A stretch of 64,000 nucleotides of DNA, taken from positions 372,001-436,000 of the forward strand of contig CAVZSO010000013.1 in assembly GCA_963777975.1 (NCBI GenBank). The letters are read 5' to 3'. Positions within the stretch are counted from its first letter, which is position 1. Each line of letters begins with the position of its first letter. The notes below the pieces were generated by a model, which saw only the letters and a list, made by a program, of their open reading frames with translations, did no database searches and was not told the DNA's origin. The translations under genes were made by a program, and so were the position numbers. This document shows, in pieces, positions 9,979-18,233 of the stretch. This stretch comes from CSP1-4 sp963777975. GTDB taxonomy: Bacteria > Chloroflexota > Limnocylindria > Limnocylindrales > CSP1-4.

Positions 9979-12900
9979 CTACGACTGCCAGCTGATGGGC
10001 GCTCGAGGGTCGGGGTGGTACGAGCAGTACGTGCCCGTTCGGATCGTGGCATCGAAGTGGCTGCCAAGAGTCGGACTCTGTTCGGCGATCCGAGCGAGCG
10101 CGGCACGGATCGCGCGGGTCACGCTGACTCTCGCACGCTCGGCCGTTGAAGCGGCAGTCCGGTCTCGGCCACCGAGCCCGATCGCTGCCGCCAGTTCACG
10201 AGTCAAGGCGTCGATCTCGGTCTGAGAGCGCTCGGCGCGCCCGTGGTCGTTCCAGGCCTCAGCTTCGGCCAACTCGGACCGAAGCTCTGCCAGCCGTTCC
10301 CGATAGGCCGCCTTAGCCGGGGCGTCGAGCGTCGGCCCACTGTCCCCCAGCCCATCGCCGCCCAGGCCGGCTTCAAGCGCGTGCTGAAGTGACGAAGGCG
10401 ACCCCACACGCGCCAGCTCGAGCGCGTGTAGCTCCTGGCCGGGTGCATCGAGGAGACGGGCCAGGTAGCGCATGCCCTTGCTGTCACGGGCCCGGAATGC
10501 ATCGTCTTCGAACTCGATCGTCCAATACTCGCCCTCGCGCCGGAAGGTGCCGAGGGCCGGCTTACTAGAGTGTTCGGTGGGGGCGACCTGCTGGAGGTCG
10601 GGGTCGATCTGTCCGGCCAACGCCATGCGGAGCGTCCTCGCGGTGGCAAGTGCGGCGCGCTCCAGCTCGGCTGCTCGTTCGCGATCTCCCGGTGCAGAGC
10701 GCCGCATGAGGACCTTCGCGAGGTCGTGCTGACAGTGGGCGGTCCAGGGCCGCGCTCCCATGCTTTCGTTGATCTCGATTGACGCAGTCAGATGGAGGTC
10801 CGCGTCATCGAACCGGCCGAGTGTGGCGGCCAGGAGCCCAAGATAGCGGTCAACCGCGCCGACGCTTCCTTCCGCATGCCCGATCGCATGCCTGCCCGCA
10901 AACGGGGCAAGCTGCTCGTAGAGGGGCGCTGCACCCGATACGTCATCGAGCAGGGCACACGCTTCGCTTGCGAGGCCCATCCCGAGGAGCCATTCATTGT
11001 CGCGGTAGAGCGCCCTGAAATCATCGCGGGCAAGTTCGTCGAAGACCGCACGAGCGTCCTGCGGACGGCCCAGGTCGAGGAGGAGGCACGTGAGCGCGGC
11101 GCGATGGAGCGGATACCACGGAAAGTCCTCGACCGAAGCGCGGACGGCCCCTTCCTCCTCGCTGAGGCGACCCTGTTCACGACGGAGCAGGAACCGATGC
11201 ATGCGCGCCGCCGAGACATCGTCGCCGGCGGGCGTGAAGGTGCGTCCGGATGCCATTTCGCGCGCGACGACTTCCTCAGCGACATCGAAGTCACCCTCGA
11301 GCAGGGCCAACCCCGCGCGATTGACCGGCTGCAGCCAGAGTTGGCCCGGCTGACGCAATTCCTCGACGACACGGCCGAGCGTCACGAGCTGGATTCGCGC
11401 CTCGGCCATCAAGCCGAGCTCGGTCAAGCTCAGGAAACGCATCAAATGGGCGTCGGCGATCCGTTCGCCGTCCCCGAGCGATTCGGCGATGGCCACCATC
11501 TCTGGCACGATCGATCGTCGCTCTGCCGGGTTCTCAGGCCACCATGTCGCATAGAAGCGGGTCACCAGTGCATAGCTCAGGCTCGCAGGATCATCGAGGC
11601 GACGCGCGATCTCGACAGCCTGACGGCTGAGCGCCTCGCTATCGGTCCGCCGCTCCGGTGAGCTTCGCCACGCGCATGCCAGCCGGCCCAGAAGGCGCAC
11701 ACGGAGGCGCTCATCAATGCCTCCGAGCACGACCAGCGCGTCCTGCAGGAGTGGGATCAGCCGCGAGTCCTTGCCGGGACGTGTCCACGAGAAGTGGCCG
11801 CCGAAACCGAGTGCAGCTCGAGCCAGATGCTGCCCGATGCCGGTCCGCCGGGCGATCTCCGCAGCCTCGAGGAACGACGAGCGGGCGTCATCGAGCTCCC
11901 CTGCGCGAGCCCTTGCGTCGCCCAGAGCGAGCAGCGTCTCGGCGCGGGTCCCGTCGTCGGCCTCGTCTTCGAGTTCGAGCACGGTCAGGGCCATCCCATA
12001 GAAGCGGGCGGCTTCCTCATACGCCAGCGACCTCGCCGCGGCATCCCCTGCTCGCCTGGCGTAGTCGATGGCCTTGGGTCCGGCGCGTTCCCCATCGCCA
12101 TCCGGCCGGCTCGTGTCGTCGGCTTCCGCCGCCAGGACGAAGTGATAGGCGACCTGGGCGAGATGCGCATCGATGGACGCGCGATAGACCTCCTCGAGGA
12201 CCCGGGCGATCCGTCGGTGGAGCTGTGGGCGACGCGCAGGGGGCAATTCGTCGTACAGCGTCTCGCGCACGAGATCATGGGAGAACCGATATCGACCGTG
12301 CACGCCAGAGACCTGTTGGAGTAGACCGGCCTCGACCGCTTCATCGATGAGATCCAGGGCAACGTCACCTTCGTACGCGCCGACCCGGCGGATGATCTCG
12401 AGGCTGAATTCGGGGCCAAGCGCGGCTCCGAGCCCGAGCGCGCGCGCGCTGGCCTCGCTCAGGTGCCCGATTCGCCGTGCGATCACCGCGCGCACCCCGG
12501 CCGGGACTGCGACCCGCAGCGAGGACAGGTCGGCCACATCTCCGAGGCGGCCCTCAGCCGATAAGAGTCGAACCGCCTCCCCGACGAAGAGCGGATTCCC
12601 GTTCGTCTCTCGCCACACGGCTGCGACGAGGTGATCGCGCGGGGCGACGTTCGCCGTCGCCTCGATGAAGTCGCCGACAGCGTCGGCGTCAAGTCCGCGG
12701 AGCGCAACGATCCGGGTCACTGGCTCGCGGGCCATCTCGGCGATCGCCGACGTCAGCGGGTGATCTGGCGTCAGCTCCAGGTCACGGTAGGTGCCGACCA
12801 CGAAAACGGGCATGTCGCCGAGCTGGCTGGCAAGGAAGCGGAGCAGGAGGATCGACGGCGTGTCCGCTGCGTGGAGGTCGTCCAGGATCACCAGCAGTGG

Positions 12901-13353
12901 GTGTGCGTGTGCGGCATTCCGGAGGAATGTGACCGTCGAGTCAAACAGCTGGAACCGTGCGGACTCGGACCCGGCGTCGGGCGGCGGGCGAAGCTCCGGC
13001 AGGAGGTCACGCACCTCCGGGAGCATCTGGGCGATATCGCGTGCGCCGGACCCGAGGTGCAGACGAACTTCGTCCTGGGCTGTGGATCGCAGATAGCCGC
13101 GCAGCGCCTGGACCCACGGCCAATACGGCGGAGCACCCGCGTCTTCCCAGCCGCGCCCCCATAGGACCTGATATCCCCGATCCCTGGCCTGAGTCGCCAG
13201 TTCGTCGGCCAGGCGGCTCTTGCCGATGCCCGGTTCACCCCCGAGTAGGACGAGGCGTCCACGGCCTGATGCAGTGTCATCAAGCTGGTCGAGAAGCTCT
13301 CGAAGTTCTGCCTCGCGACCGACGAAGACGGTCCTGGTGTGCAGCTGCGCCAC
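9979..13353 (-). CDS. Large STAND-like AAA_16 ATPase with helical-repeat (TPR-like) region
   Basis: About 1124 residues. An N-terminal AAA_16 domain follows VFVGREAELREL. Walker A GGEPGIGKS is at about 38-46 and Walker B LLVILDDLHAAD near 153-164. A winged-helix region and then several hundred Ala/Leu-rich helical residues typical of TPR repeats follow, with a C-terminal module GEYWTIEFEDDAFRARDSKGMRYLARLL. That module recurs at the end of such ATPases in Actinobacteria and Chloroflexota. MalT-like relatives end in a LuxR helix-turn-helix; I see none here. The GTG at 13353 has GGGAGGGGGG upstream and is preferred to an ATG at 13401. A regulatory or signal-integrating role is inferred; the ligand is unknown. 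It is divergent from the tandem-repeat membrane protein gene. Confidence 0.8.
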   Translation of the reverse strand: MAQLHTRTVFVGREAELRELLDQLDDTASGRGRLVLLGGEPGIGKSRLADELATQARDRGYQVLWGRGWEDAGAPPYWPWVQALRGYLRSTAQDEVRLHLGSGARDIAQMLPEVRDLLPELRPPPDAGSESARFQLFDSTVTFLRNAAHAHPLLVILDDLHAADTPSILLLRFLASQLGDMPVFVVGTYRDLELTPDHPLTSAIAEMAREPVTRIVALRGLDADAVGDFIEATANVAPRDHLVAAVWRETNGNPLFVGEAVRLLSAEGRLGDVADLSSLRVAVPAGVRAVIARRIGHLSEASARALGLGAALGPEFSLEIIRRVGAYEGDVALDLIDEAVEAGLLQQVSGVHGRYRFSHDLVRETLYDELPPARRPQLHRRIARVLEEVYRASIDAHLAQVAYHFVLAAEADDTSRPDGDGERAGPKAIDYARRAGDAAARSLAYEEAARFYGMALTVLELEDEADDGTRAETLLALGDARARAGELDDARSSFLEAAEIARRTGIGQHLARAALGFGGHFSWTRPGKDSRLIPLLQDALVVLGGIDERLRVRLLGRLACAWRSSPERRTDSEALSRQAVEIARRLDDPASLSYALVTRFYATWWPENPAERRSIVPEMVAIAESLGDGERIADAHLMRFLSLTELGLMAEARIQLVTLGRVVEELRQPGQLWLQPVNRAGLALLEGDFDVAEEVVAREMASGRTFTPAGDDVSAARMHRFLLRREQGRLSEEEGAVRASVEDFPWYPLHRAALTCLLLDLGRPQDARAVFDELARDDFRALYRDNEWLLGMGLASEACALLDDVSGAAPLYEQLAPFAGRHAIGHAEGSVGAVDRYLGLLAATLGRFDDADLHLTASIEINESMGARPWTAHCQHDLAKVLMRRSAPGDRERAAELERAALATARTLRMALAGQIDPDLQQVAPTEHSSKPALGTFRREGEYWTIEFEDDAFRARDSKGMRYLARLLDAPGQELHALELARVGSPSSLQHALEAGLGGDGLGDSGPTLDAPAKAAYRERLAELRSELAEAEAWNDHGRAERSQTEIDALTRELAAAIGLGGRDRTAASTAERARVSVTRAIRAALARIAEQSPTLGSHFDATIRTGTYCSYHPDPRAPISWQS

Positions 13354-13383
13354 GATCCACCCCCCTCCCTGTGCTTCCGTCGA

Positions 13384-13389
13384 AGGATA
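13384..13389 (-). promoter_or_regulatory. Candidate -10 of the STAND ATPase gene
   Basis: Minus-strand TATCCT lies 30 bases before the GTG start in the 206-base divergent region (13354-13559). The same hexamer occurs before the MFS gene at 21709. No -35 is seen. Confidence 0.3.
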
Positions 13390-13559
13390 ACCGGCCGACA
13401 CTCACGTTTGGACAGGGCCGCAACCGCACATCTGTTCCGACCGAATCCGGCCGACGGTCGGCTCCGTGTTCCCTCCCCTGGAACGCTCGTTCCCGCAACG
13501 GTCACGCCTTATGAGTAGAAGCATCCGTCGATCGGGTGCCGATATCGGGAGGCAAGACC

Positions 13560-14138
13560 ATGGAACTCACGCAACGCAGCACGATCTCACCACAGGCAGC
13601 TGGTCCACGATCACGCCGCGTGAGCAGCGCGGCGGTGGTCGCGATCCTCACGGTGGTGGCGATCTCCGAGGCATTCATCATCGGCGCCTTGGTCAGGGAT
13701 ACATCGACTCACGGCTCGATCGACCAGCGGCCGGGCGCGGTAAGCGCTGCCGTGACCAGTGCGCTGCACGCGCCCGCGATGGCCGCGTTCTGGGCCGAGG
13801 AGCGAGAGCTGGGCGGCACGACCGCTGCCGTGACCAGTGCGCTGCACGCGCCCGCGATGGCCGCGTTCTGGGCCGAGGAGCGAGAGCTGGGCGGCACGAC
13901 CGCTGCCGTGACCAGTGCGCTGCACGCGCCCGCGATGGCCGCGTTCTGGGCCGAGGAGCGAGAGCTGGGCGGCACGACCGCTGCCGTGACCAGTGCGCTG
14001 CACGCGCCCGCGATGGCCGCGTTCTGGGCCGAGGAGCGAGAGCTGGGCGGCACGACCGCTGCCGTGACCAGTGCGCTGCACGCGCCCGCGATGGCCGCGT
14101 TCTGGGCCGAGGAGCGAGAGCTGGGCGGCACGCGATAG
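13560..14138 (+). CDS. Single-pass membrane protein with five perfect 26-residue repeats
   Basis: The ATG at 13560 has a good Shine-Dalgarno (GGGAGG, 8 bases upstream). The 192-residue protein has a short polar N-terminus, one membrane helix (about 24-46, AAVVAILTVVAISEAFIIGALV-like), a 15-residue linker and five tandem copies of a 26-residue unit starting AAVTSALHAPAMAAFWAEER and ending ELGGTT. The repeats fill residues 63-192, so nothing but repeats lies beyond the linker; the final copy ends Thr-Arg. Each unit is a probable amphipathic helix containing Phe-Trp. I do not recognise the family and assign no function. Confidence 0.7.
   Translation: MELTQRSTISPQAAGPRSRRVSSAAVVAILTVVAISEAFIIGALVRDTSTHGSIDQRPGAVSAAVTSALHAPAMAAFWAEERELGGTTAAVTSALHAPAMAAFWAEERELGGTTAAVTSALHAPAMAAFWAEERELGGTTAAVTSALHAPAMAAFWAEERELGGTTAAVTSALHAPAMAAFWAEERELGGTR
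13746..14135 (+). repeat. Perfect tandem repeat, 5 x 78 bp
   Basis: Units begin at 13746, 13824, 13902, 13980 and 14058, each opening GCTGCCGTGACCAGT. The first four are identical base for base and the fifth differs only in its last codon. The period is a multiple of three, so all six frames stay open through the array. Absence of even silent differences points to very recent expansion or ongoing homogenisation. Copy number may be misjudged by assembly. Confidence 0.95.
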
Positions 14139-14195
14139 CGATACGTGACGTCGGCCCGTCGGAAGGACGCCAGGGATCGATCAATGTCGTCAAGT

Positions 14196-14226
14196 GGGGA
14201 TGCCGACCTAGACGGTCGGCATCCCC
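14196..14226 (+). terminator. Strong hairpin after the repeat gene
   Basis: A perfect 13-bp stem (GGGGATGCCGACC with GGTCGGCATCCCC) and a 5-base loop TAGAC. It lies 58 bases after the stop of the repeat protein gene and just before the MBL-fold gene. No T tract follows on either strand, so it is a non-canonical terminator candidate. Confidence 0.5.
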
Positions 14227-14261
14227 GCACTCGGTTGCAGGCGGCCACCCACGCGCGCCCG

Positions 14262-14267
14262 GATAAT
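14262..14267 (+). promoter_or_regulatory. Candidate -10 for leaderless MBL-fold gene
   Basis: GATAAT lies with six bases between it and the GTG at 14274, so transcription would begin at or near the start codon. No Shine-Dalgarno is present, in keeping with a leaderless mRNA. Confidence 0.4.
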
Positions 14268-14273
14268 GGACCG

Positions 14274-15035
14274 GTGAAGCTCGGCAGCTACCTCGACTTC
14301 CTGGGCCACGCGACGACGATGGTCGAGCTCGGTGGCCTGCGCGTCCTGACCGACCCTGTGCTTCGGCCGCATCTGGCCTTCCTGGAGCGCCAGGTCGACG
14401 TGGTGCCGCCGGCGCGCTACGCGGGCGCCGACATCGTGGTCATCTCGCACCTTCACTGGGACCACCTGGACCTGCCGTCGATCCGGCAGCTGATCGGTGA
14501 TCCGATCATGGTCGTTCCCAAGGGCGCCGGCGAGCTGCTGCGACGGAACGGCTCGACGACGGTCGTCGAGATGGGGCCCGGCGACGCCGCAACCTTCGGC
14601 GGCGTGCGTGTGACGGCCACCAAGGCCGTCCATCGGGGCTTCCGACCGCCCTTCGGTCCGGACGCACCGAGCCTCGGCTACGTCATCGAGGACCCCGATC
14701 GCCGGATCTACTTCGCCGGTGACACCGACATCTTTCCGGAGATGGCGGAGCTCGGCGCCCTGGACCTGGCACTCTTGCCCATCTGGGGCTGGGGACCGCG
14801 TCTCGGTCCCGGTCACATGGACCCCTATCGGGCGGCCGAGGCCCTCAAGCTCCTGCGACCGAAGGTAGCGGTGCCGATCCACTGGGGCACGTACTGGCTC
14901 CGAGGCGGCGGTCGGTTGGCGCCCAGTCGGTTGACCCACCCGCCGCGCGAGTTCGCTGCCTACGCCGCCATCAGCGCCCCAGACGTGCACGTGGCTGCGG
15001 CCCTGCCCGGCGAGCGGCTCGAGCGTCTCCGCTAG
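14274..15035 (+). CDS. MBL-fold metal-dependent hydrolase (UlaG/NAPE-PLD-like)
   Basis: 253 residues from the GTG at 14274, which directly precedes the fold-start sequence LDFLGHATTMVEL. The metal site is complete: H-x-H-x-D-H at 59-64 (HLHWDH), a later His in AVHRG, the Asp of AGDTDIF, and the final His of PIHWGTY. This is the layout of UlaG-like lactonases and NAPE-phospholipase-like hydrolases, often annotated L-ascorbate-6-P lactonase without proof. Substrate cannot be predicted. The 3' end overlaps the convergent rnhB by four bases. Confidence 0.85.
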   Translation: MKLGSYLDFLGHATTMVELGGLRVLTDPVLRPHLAFLERQVDVVPPARYAGADIVVISHLHWDHLDLPSIRQLIGDPIMVVPKGAGELLRRNGSTTVVEMGPGDAATFGGVRVTATKAVHRGFRPPFGPDAPSLGYVIEDPDRRIYFAGDTDIFPEMAELGALDLALLPIWGWGPRLGPGHMDPYRAAEALKLLRPKVAVPIHWGTYWLRGGGRLAPSRLTHPPREFAAYAAISAPDVHVAAALPGERLERLR

Positions 15036-15826
15036 CCGCCGGCCGTCACCCGGGCGGGGTCGGTCTCACGCATCAAGGTCGCCAGGTCGTTGGCGGTCGC
15101 GGCGTCGATGTCGACCACCAGCGTCAGGTCGAGATCGACTGGCGGCACCAGCGCGCCAGATCCCTCGGCCATGTCCGGCAGGTCGAAGCCGAGCTGGGCG
15201 CCGTGGATGGCCGCCTGGACCGGCGCGAAGCTGCGCCGATGGAACGGCGTCGGGCCGAGCGTGGCGAGCGCCTCGCGGTGGTCAGGCGTGGCGTAGCCGG
15301 CGTTGTGCTCCCAGCCGTAGCCTGGATAGCGCTGCGCGAGGCGGGACATCAGCCGGTCGCGGACGACCTTGGCCACGATCGACGCGCAGGCGATCGAGTA
15401 GCACGTCGCATCGCCATCGACGATCGAGGTGTAGGGGCCGACGTGGGCTTCGAAGCCGACGATCCGGTTGCCGTCGACCAGCACGTGGTCATGGCCTCCG
15501 AGGCGGGCGATAGCCCGACGCATGGCGAGGTGGGTGGCGTGATAGATGTTCAGTCGGTCGATCTCGGCCACCGATGCCGCGCCGACACCGAAGGCCACGG
15601 CTCGAGCGCGGATGATGGGGTCGAGCCGCTCCCGCTGCACGCTCGAGAGCATCTTCGAGTCTCGAACGCCGGGGATCTTGCGCGCGTTGGGTGGCATGAT
15701 CACGGCCGCCGCGACGACCGGTCCGCAGGTCGGTGCGACGCCGACCTCATCGACGCCGGCGATGCGCCGGAGTCCGGAACGCCAGAGTCGGTGCTCGGGG
15801 CGGAGGCGCGGGACGATGACCGCCAT
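15032..15826 (-). CDS. rnhB: Ribonuclease HII
   Basis: Cleaves RNA in RNA-DNA hybrids and at single ribonucleotides in DNA. The 264-residue protein has Asp26-Glu27 in GVDEVGVAP, the third acidic residue in LVDGN, and CASIVAKVVRD with the last catalytic Asp. The usual DEAGRG motif reads DEVGVA: the Gly-Arg-Gly that contacts the ribonucleotide junction is replaced. The C-terminal extension after FDLPD is about 45 residues. Neighbours rplS and trmD downstream on the chromosome are the usual context. Confidence 0.9.
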   Translation of the reverse strand: MAVIVPRLRPEHRLWRSGLRRIAGVDEVGVAPTCGPVVAAAVIMPPNARKIPGVRDSKMLSSVQRERLDPIIRARAVAFGVGAASVAEIDRLNIYHATHLAMRRAIARLGGHDHVLVDGNRIVGFEAHVGPYTSIVDGDATCYSIACASIVAKVVRDRLMSRLAQRYPGYGWEHNAGYATPDHREALATLGPTPFHRRSFAPVQAAIHGAQLGFDLPDMAEGSGALVPPVDLDLTLVVDIDAATANDLATLMRETDPARVTAGG

Positions 15827-15840
15827 CCCGCCCCGCTCGG

Positions 15841-16188
15841 TCAGCTGGTCCGGCGCTCGCGGAGCGAGGCAGCCTTACCGACGCGCTTGCGCAGGAAGTA
15901 GAGCTGGGCGCGACGCGCGACACCGTGGCGCACGACTTCGATCTTGTCGATGCGCGGCGAGTTGATCTTGAATGTGCGCTCGACGCCGACGCCGCTGCGC
16001 AATGCACGAACGGTGATGGAGCGGGTCACGCCGCCCCCGCGCAGCCGCATGACCGTGCCCTCGAAGACCTGGATCCGCTCACGGTTGCCCTCGACCACCT
16101 TGGCCGAGACGCGGACGGTGTCGCCCGAGGCGAGCACAGGGAGGTCGCTGCGGATCTGTTCCGCGCTGATTTCGTCGAGGACGTTCAC
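15841..16188 (-). CDS. rplS: 50S ribosomal protein L19
   Basis: 115 residues of the large-subunit protein at the subunit interface. GDTVRVSAKVVEGNRERIQ, the FEGTVMRLRGGGVTRSITVR core and FKINSPRIDKIEVVRHG match the family. The terminal YFLRKRVGKAASLRE is also standard. It has its own candidate promoter 75 bases upstream and is not directly coupled to trmD. Confidence 0.97.
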   Translation of the reverse strand: MNVLDEISAEQIRSDLPVLASGDTVRVSAKVVEGNRERIQVFEGTVMRLRGGGVTRSITVRALRSGVGVERTFKINSPRIDKIEVVRHGVARRAQLYFLRKRVGKAASLRERRTS

Positions 16189-16262
16189 GGGGCGCTACTC
16201 ACTGAAGGGTCGGATCGGACGGGATCAGGCCGACGGGCGACGAGCGCCCGCGACGCGGCGGC

Positions 16263-16271
16263 AGTATAGCA
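16263..16271 (-). promoter_or_regulatory. Extended -10 promoter of rplS
   Basis: Minus-strand TGCTATACT is a near-consensus extended -10 (TGn + TATACT). It nearly matches the rpsB element (TGCTAGACT). It lies in the 163-base gap between trmD and rplS; no -35 is obvious. Confidence 0.55.
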
Positions 16272-16351
16272 GAAGGCTCTGGCCCCTCCCCTCGTCGCGC
16301 GGCGGCTCGAACGTCCCCGGCGCGGGACTGAGACGCCGCTGGCGTGCCGGT

Positions 16352-17035
16352 TCAGACGTCGCTCAGGCGCTCCAGCAGGTCGGGTCGGCGTCGTCGCGTT
16401 CGCTCCAAGGCCTGCTCCTCCCGCCAGCGATCGACCGCCCCATGATCGCCGCTCAAGAGGATCGTGGGCACGGCATCACCACGGAACGTGGCCGGCCGCG
16501 TGTACTGGGGATACTCGAGCAGACCGTGGCTGAACGACTCGTCGAGGATCGAGGCCTCATCGATGGCGCCCGGGAGCAGGCGCAGGACGGCGTCGATGAC
16601 GATCAGCGCGGGGACTTCGCCGCCAGACAGGACGTAGTCGCCGATCGAGAGCTCCAGGTCGACGAGGCCACGGATGCGGTCGTCGACACCCTCGTAGCGA
16701 GGGCAGACGATGACGAGGTGCGAACGCCCGGCCAGGTCCTGGGCGCGGGCCTGGCGGAAGGGCTCGCCGCCCGGGTCCAGCAGGATGACGGTCGAATCGG
16801 GGCGTCGGAGGGCGTCGAGGGCGCCGGCGACCGGCTCGGGTCGCAGGATCATGCCCGGTCCGCCGCCGTACGGATAGTCGTCGACGCTTCGGTGCCGGCC
16901 GATGCCCCACGTTCGCAGGTCGTGTGCCGTCAAGCGGGCCAGACCCCGTTCCAGGGCGCGGCCTGGGATCGATGTTTCGAGCGGACCCGGGAAGACCTCG
17001 GGAAAGAGCGTCACGACGTCGATCTCGAGCGTCAT
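16352..17035 (-). CDS. trmD: tRNA (guanine-37-N1)-methyltransferase
   Basis: SPOUT-class enzyme that methylates G37 of tRNAs with G36, preventing frameshifting. In its 227 residues the AdoMet-binding trefoil knot carries LVIVCPRYEGVDDR and LSIGDYVLSGGE; YPYGGGPGMILRPEP near the N-terminus and the linker ILDESFSHGLLEYPQYTRP are diagnostic. Normal length. It belongs to the standard rpsP-khpA-rimM-trmD operon. Confidence 0.97.
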   Translation of the reverse strand: MTLEIDVVTLFPEVFPGPLETSIPGRALERGLARLTAHDLRTWGIGRHRSVDDYPYGGGPGMILRPEPVAGALDALRRPDSTVILLDPGGEPFRQARAQDLAGRSHLVIVCPRYEGVDDRIRGLVDLELSIGDYVLSGGEVPALIVIDAVLRLLPGAIDEASILDESFSHGLLEYPQYTRPATFRGDAVPTILLSGDHGAVDRWREEQALERTRRRRPDLLERLSDV

Positions 17036-17062
17036 CCGGCGGCCCCGTCCGCGTCGGGCGGA

Positions 17063-17722
17063 TCAGTCGGTGGCGCGGGGTCGCCTGACGGCTCGGTGTC
17101 CGCGGAGGCGGATCGGTTCCATCGTCGGCCGGGGTGCTCCATGGCCGCCGGGCGCGCCGCGCGACGAGCGGCGGCCGCGCGGCCGGCGCACGCGCTCCGG
17201 TCCCAACCCGAGGGCCTCGCCGTCGACGACGATGCGGCCATCACGAGGGGCGAAGTCGATGACGATGGCGCTCACGACCGGCACCAGCACCTCGCCCCGA
17301 CGGCCACCGGTCACGACGAGCACCTCACCGCCACCGGAGCGGAAGACATCTTCGACCGTGCCGAGCGCCTCGCCGTCCGTCGTGGCCACCGGCACGCCCT
17401 GCAGCTCGTGCCACCAGACGGCGTCGCCGGCCAACGGGGTCGGGCCGGCCTCCGCCTCGAGGTAGATGTCCTGCAGTGCCACGGCCTGTTCGTGGGTCCG
17501 GATCTCCTTGAATCGCACGAGCAGGCCGGGGCCGTCGACGCTGCGCCAGGTCACGGTCAGCGAGGACGTGTCGCCCTCGCGGAAGAGGACGCTGCCTGGC
17601 TCGAACCGCTCGGGGCGATCGCTCAAGACCTCGACGCGAACGGTACCGCGCAGGCCCTGGATGCCACGGACGAGCCCGACGACGAGGCGCTCGGGCGCCT
17701 CTGCGTTGGCGGGGGCCGTCAG
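17063..17722 (-). CDS. rimM: Ribosome maturation factor RimM, probable CTG start
   Basis: Assists 16S rRNA processing and 30S head assembly by binding S19. The N-terminal barrel (LVVGLVRGIQGLRGTVRVEVLSD) begins upstream of the first ATG, GTG or TTG in frame (TTG at 17626), which would delete it. The only candidate upstream is CTG at 17722, which overlaps the khpA stop as CTGA and follows GGAGA at the right distance; this gives 219 residues. A PRC-barrel (about 100-160) follows, then an Arg-rich tail. The start codon is inferred, and a substitution error is possible. Confidence 0.85.
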   Translation of the reverse strand: MTAPANAEAPERLVVGLVRGIQGLRGTVRVEVLSDRPERFEPGSVLFREGDTSSLTVTWRSVDGPGLLVRFKEIRTHEQAVALQDIYLEAEAGPTPLAGDAVWWHELQGVPVATTDGEALGTVEDVFRSGGGEVLVVTGGRRGEVLVPVVSAIVIDFAPRDGRIVVDGEALGLGPERVRRPRGRRSSRGAPGGHGAPRPTMEPIRLRGHRAVRRPRATD

Positions 17723-17952
17723 ACGATCTCCAGCGAGATCGGCTCACCCTCGCGGGCGGACATGACCTTCAGGAGCGTGCGCAGGGCCTTGGCCACGCTG
17801 CCGTTCCGGCCGATCACCTTGCCCATGTCGCCCTCGGCGACATGGAGCTCGATGACGGTGCCATCCGGCTCGTCGTGGACCTCGACGACGACGGCGTCGG
17901 GATCGTCGACCAGGTTCTTCGCCACGTAGGCGACGAGATCAGCGGCTGCCAT
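17719..17952 (-). CDS. khpA: KH-domain RNA-binding protein (KhpA/YlqC)
   Basis: 77 residues forming one KH domain with the RNA-binding loop in VIGRNGSVAKALRTLL. In Gram-positive bacteria KhpA pairs with KhpB to bind RNAs affecting division and sRNAs; here only the family is seen. Sited between rpsP and rimM, its standard place. Confidence 0.94.
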   Translation of the reverse strand: MAAADLVAYVAKNLVDDPDAVVVEVHDEPDGTVIELHVAEGDMGKVIGRNGSVAKALRTLLKVMSAREGEPISLEIV

Positions 17953-17961
17953 CGTTCGCTC

Positions 17962-18216
17962 CTACTTCGCGTCCGGCAGGATGCCGGTCTGACGGAACAG
18001 GCGCGCGACGGTGTCCGAGGGCTGAGCGCCCTTGGCCATCCAGGCGGTCGCCTTCTCGGCGTCGATCTTGACCTCGACGGGGTTGCTGCGCGGGTTGTAG
18101 TGGCCGATGGTCTCGATCGACCGCCCGTCGCGGGCGCTGCGGCCGTCGGTCACGACGACGCGATAGGCCGGCTGCTTCGTCGAGCCGACACGGGTGAGAC
18201 GGATGCGGACTGCCAC
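17962..18216 (-). CDS. rpsP: 30S ribosomal protein S16
   Basis: 84 residues beginning MAVRIRLTRVGSTKQPAYRV, the hallmark of S16, followed by GRSIETIGHYNP. Normal length. It heads the rpsP-khpA-rimM-trmD set and lies 17 bases after the DUF3352 gene stop. Confidence 0.97.
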   Translation of the reverse strand: MAVRIRLTRVGSTKQPAYRVVVTDGRSARDGRSIETIGHYNPRSNPVEVKIDAEKATAWMAKGAQPSDTVARLFRQTGILPDAK

Positions 18217-18233
18217 GGTGGCGTTTCCCTCCT

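Noticed and set aside
13746..14135. Possible CRISPR array
   Set aside because: The 78-bp units are contiguous, with no unique spacers, and code in frame for a protein.
13611..14248. Minus-strand frames through the tandem repeat
   Set aside because: They are open only because the repeat period is a multiple of three; no start context and Arg/Ala-rich content.
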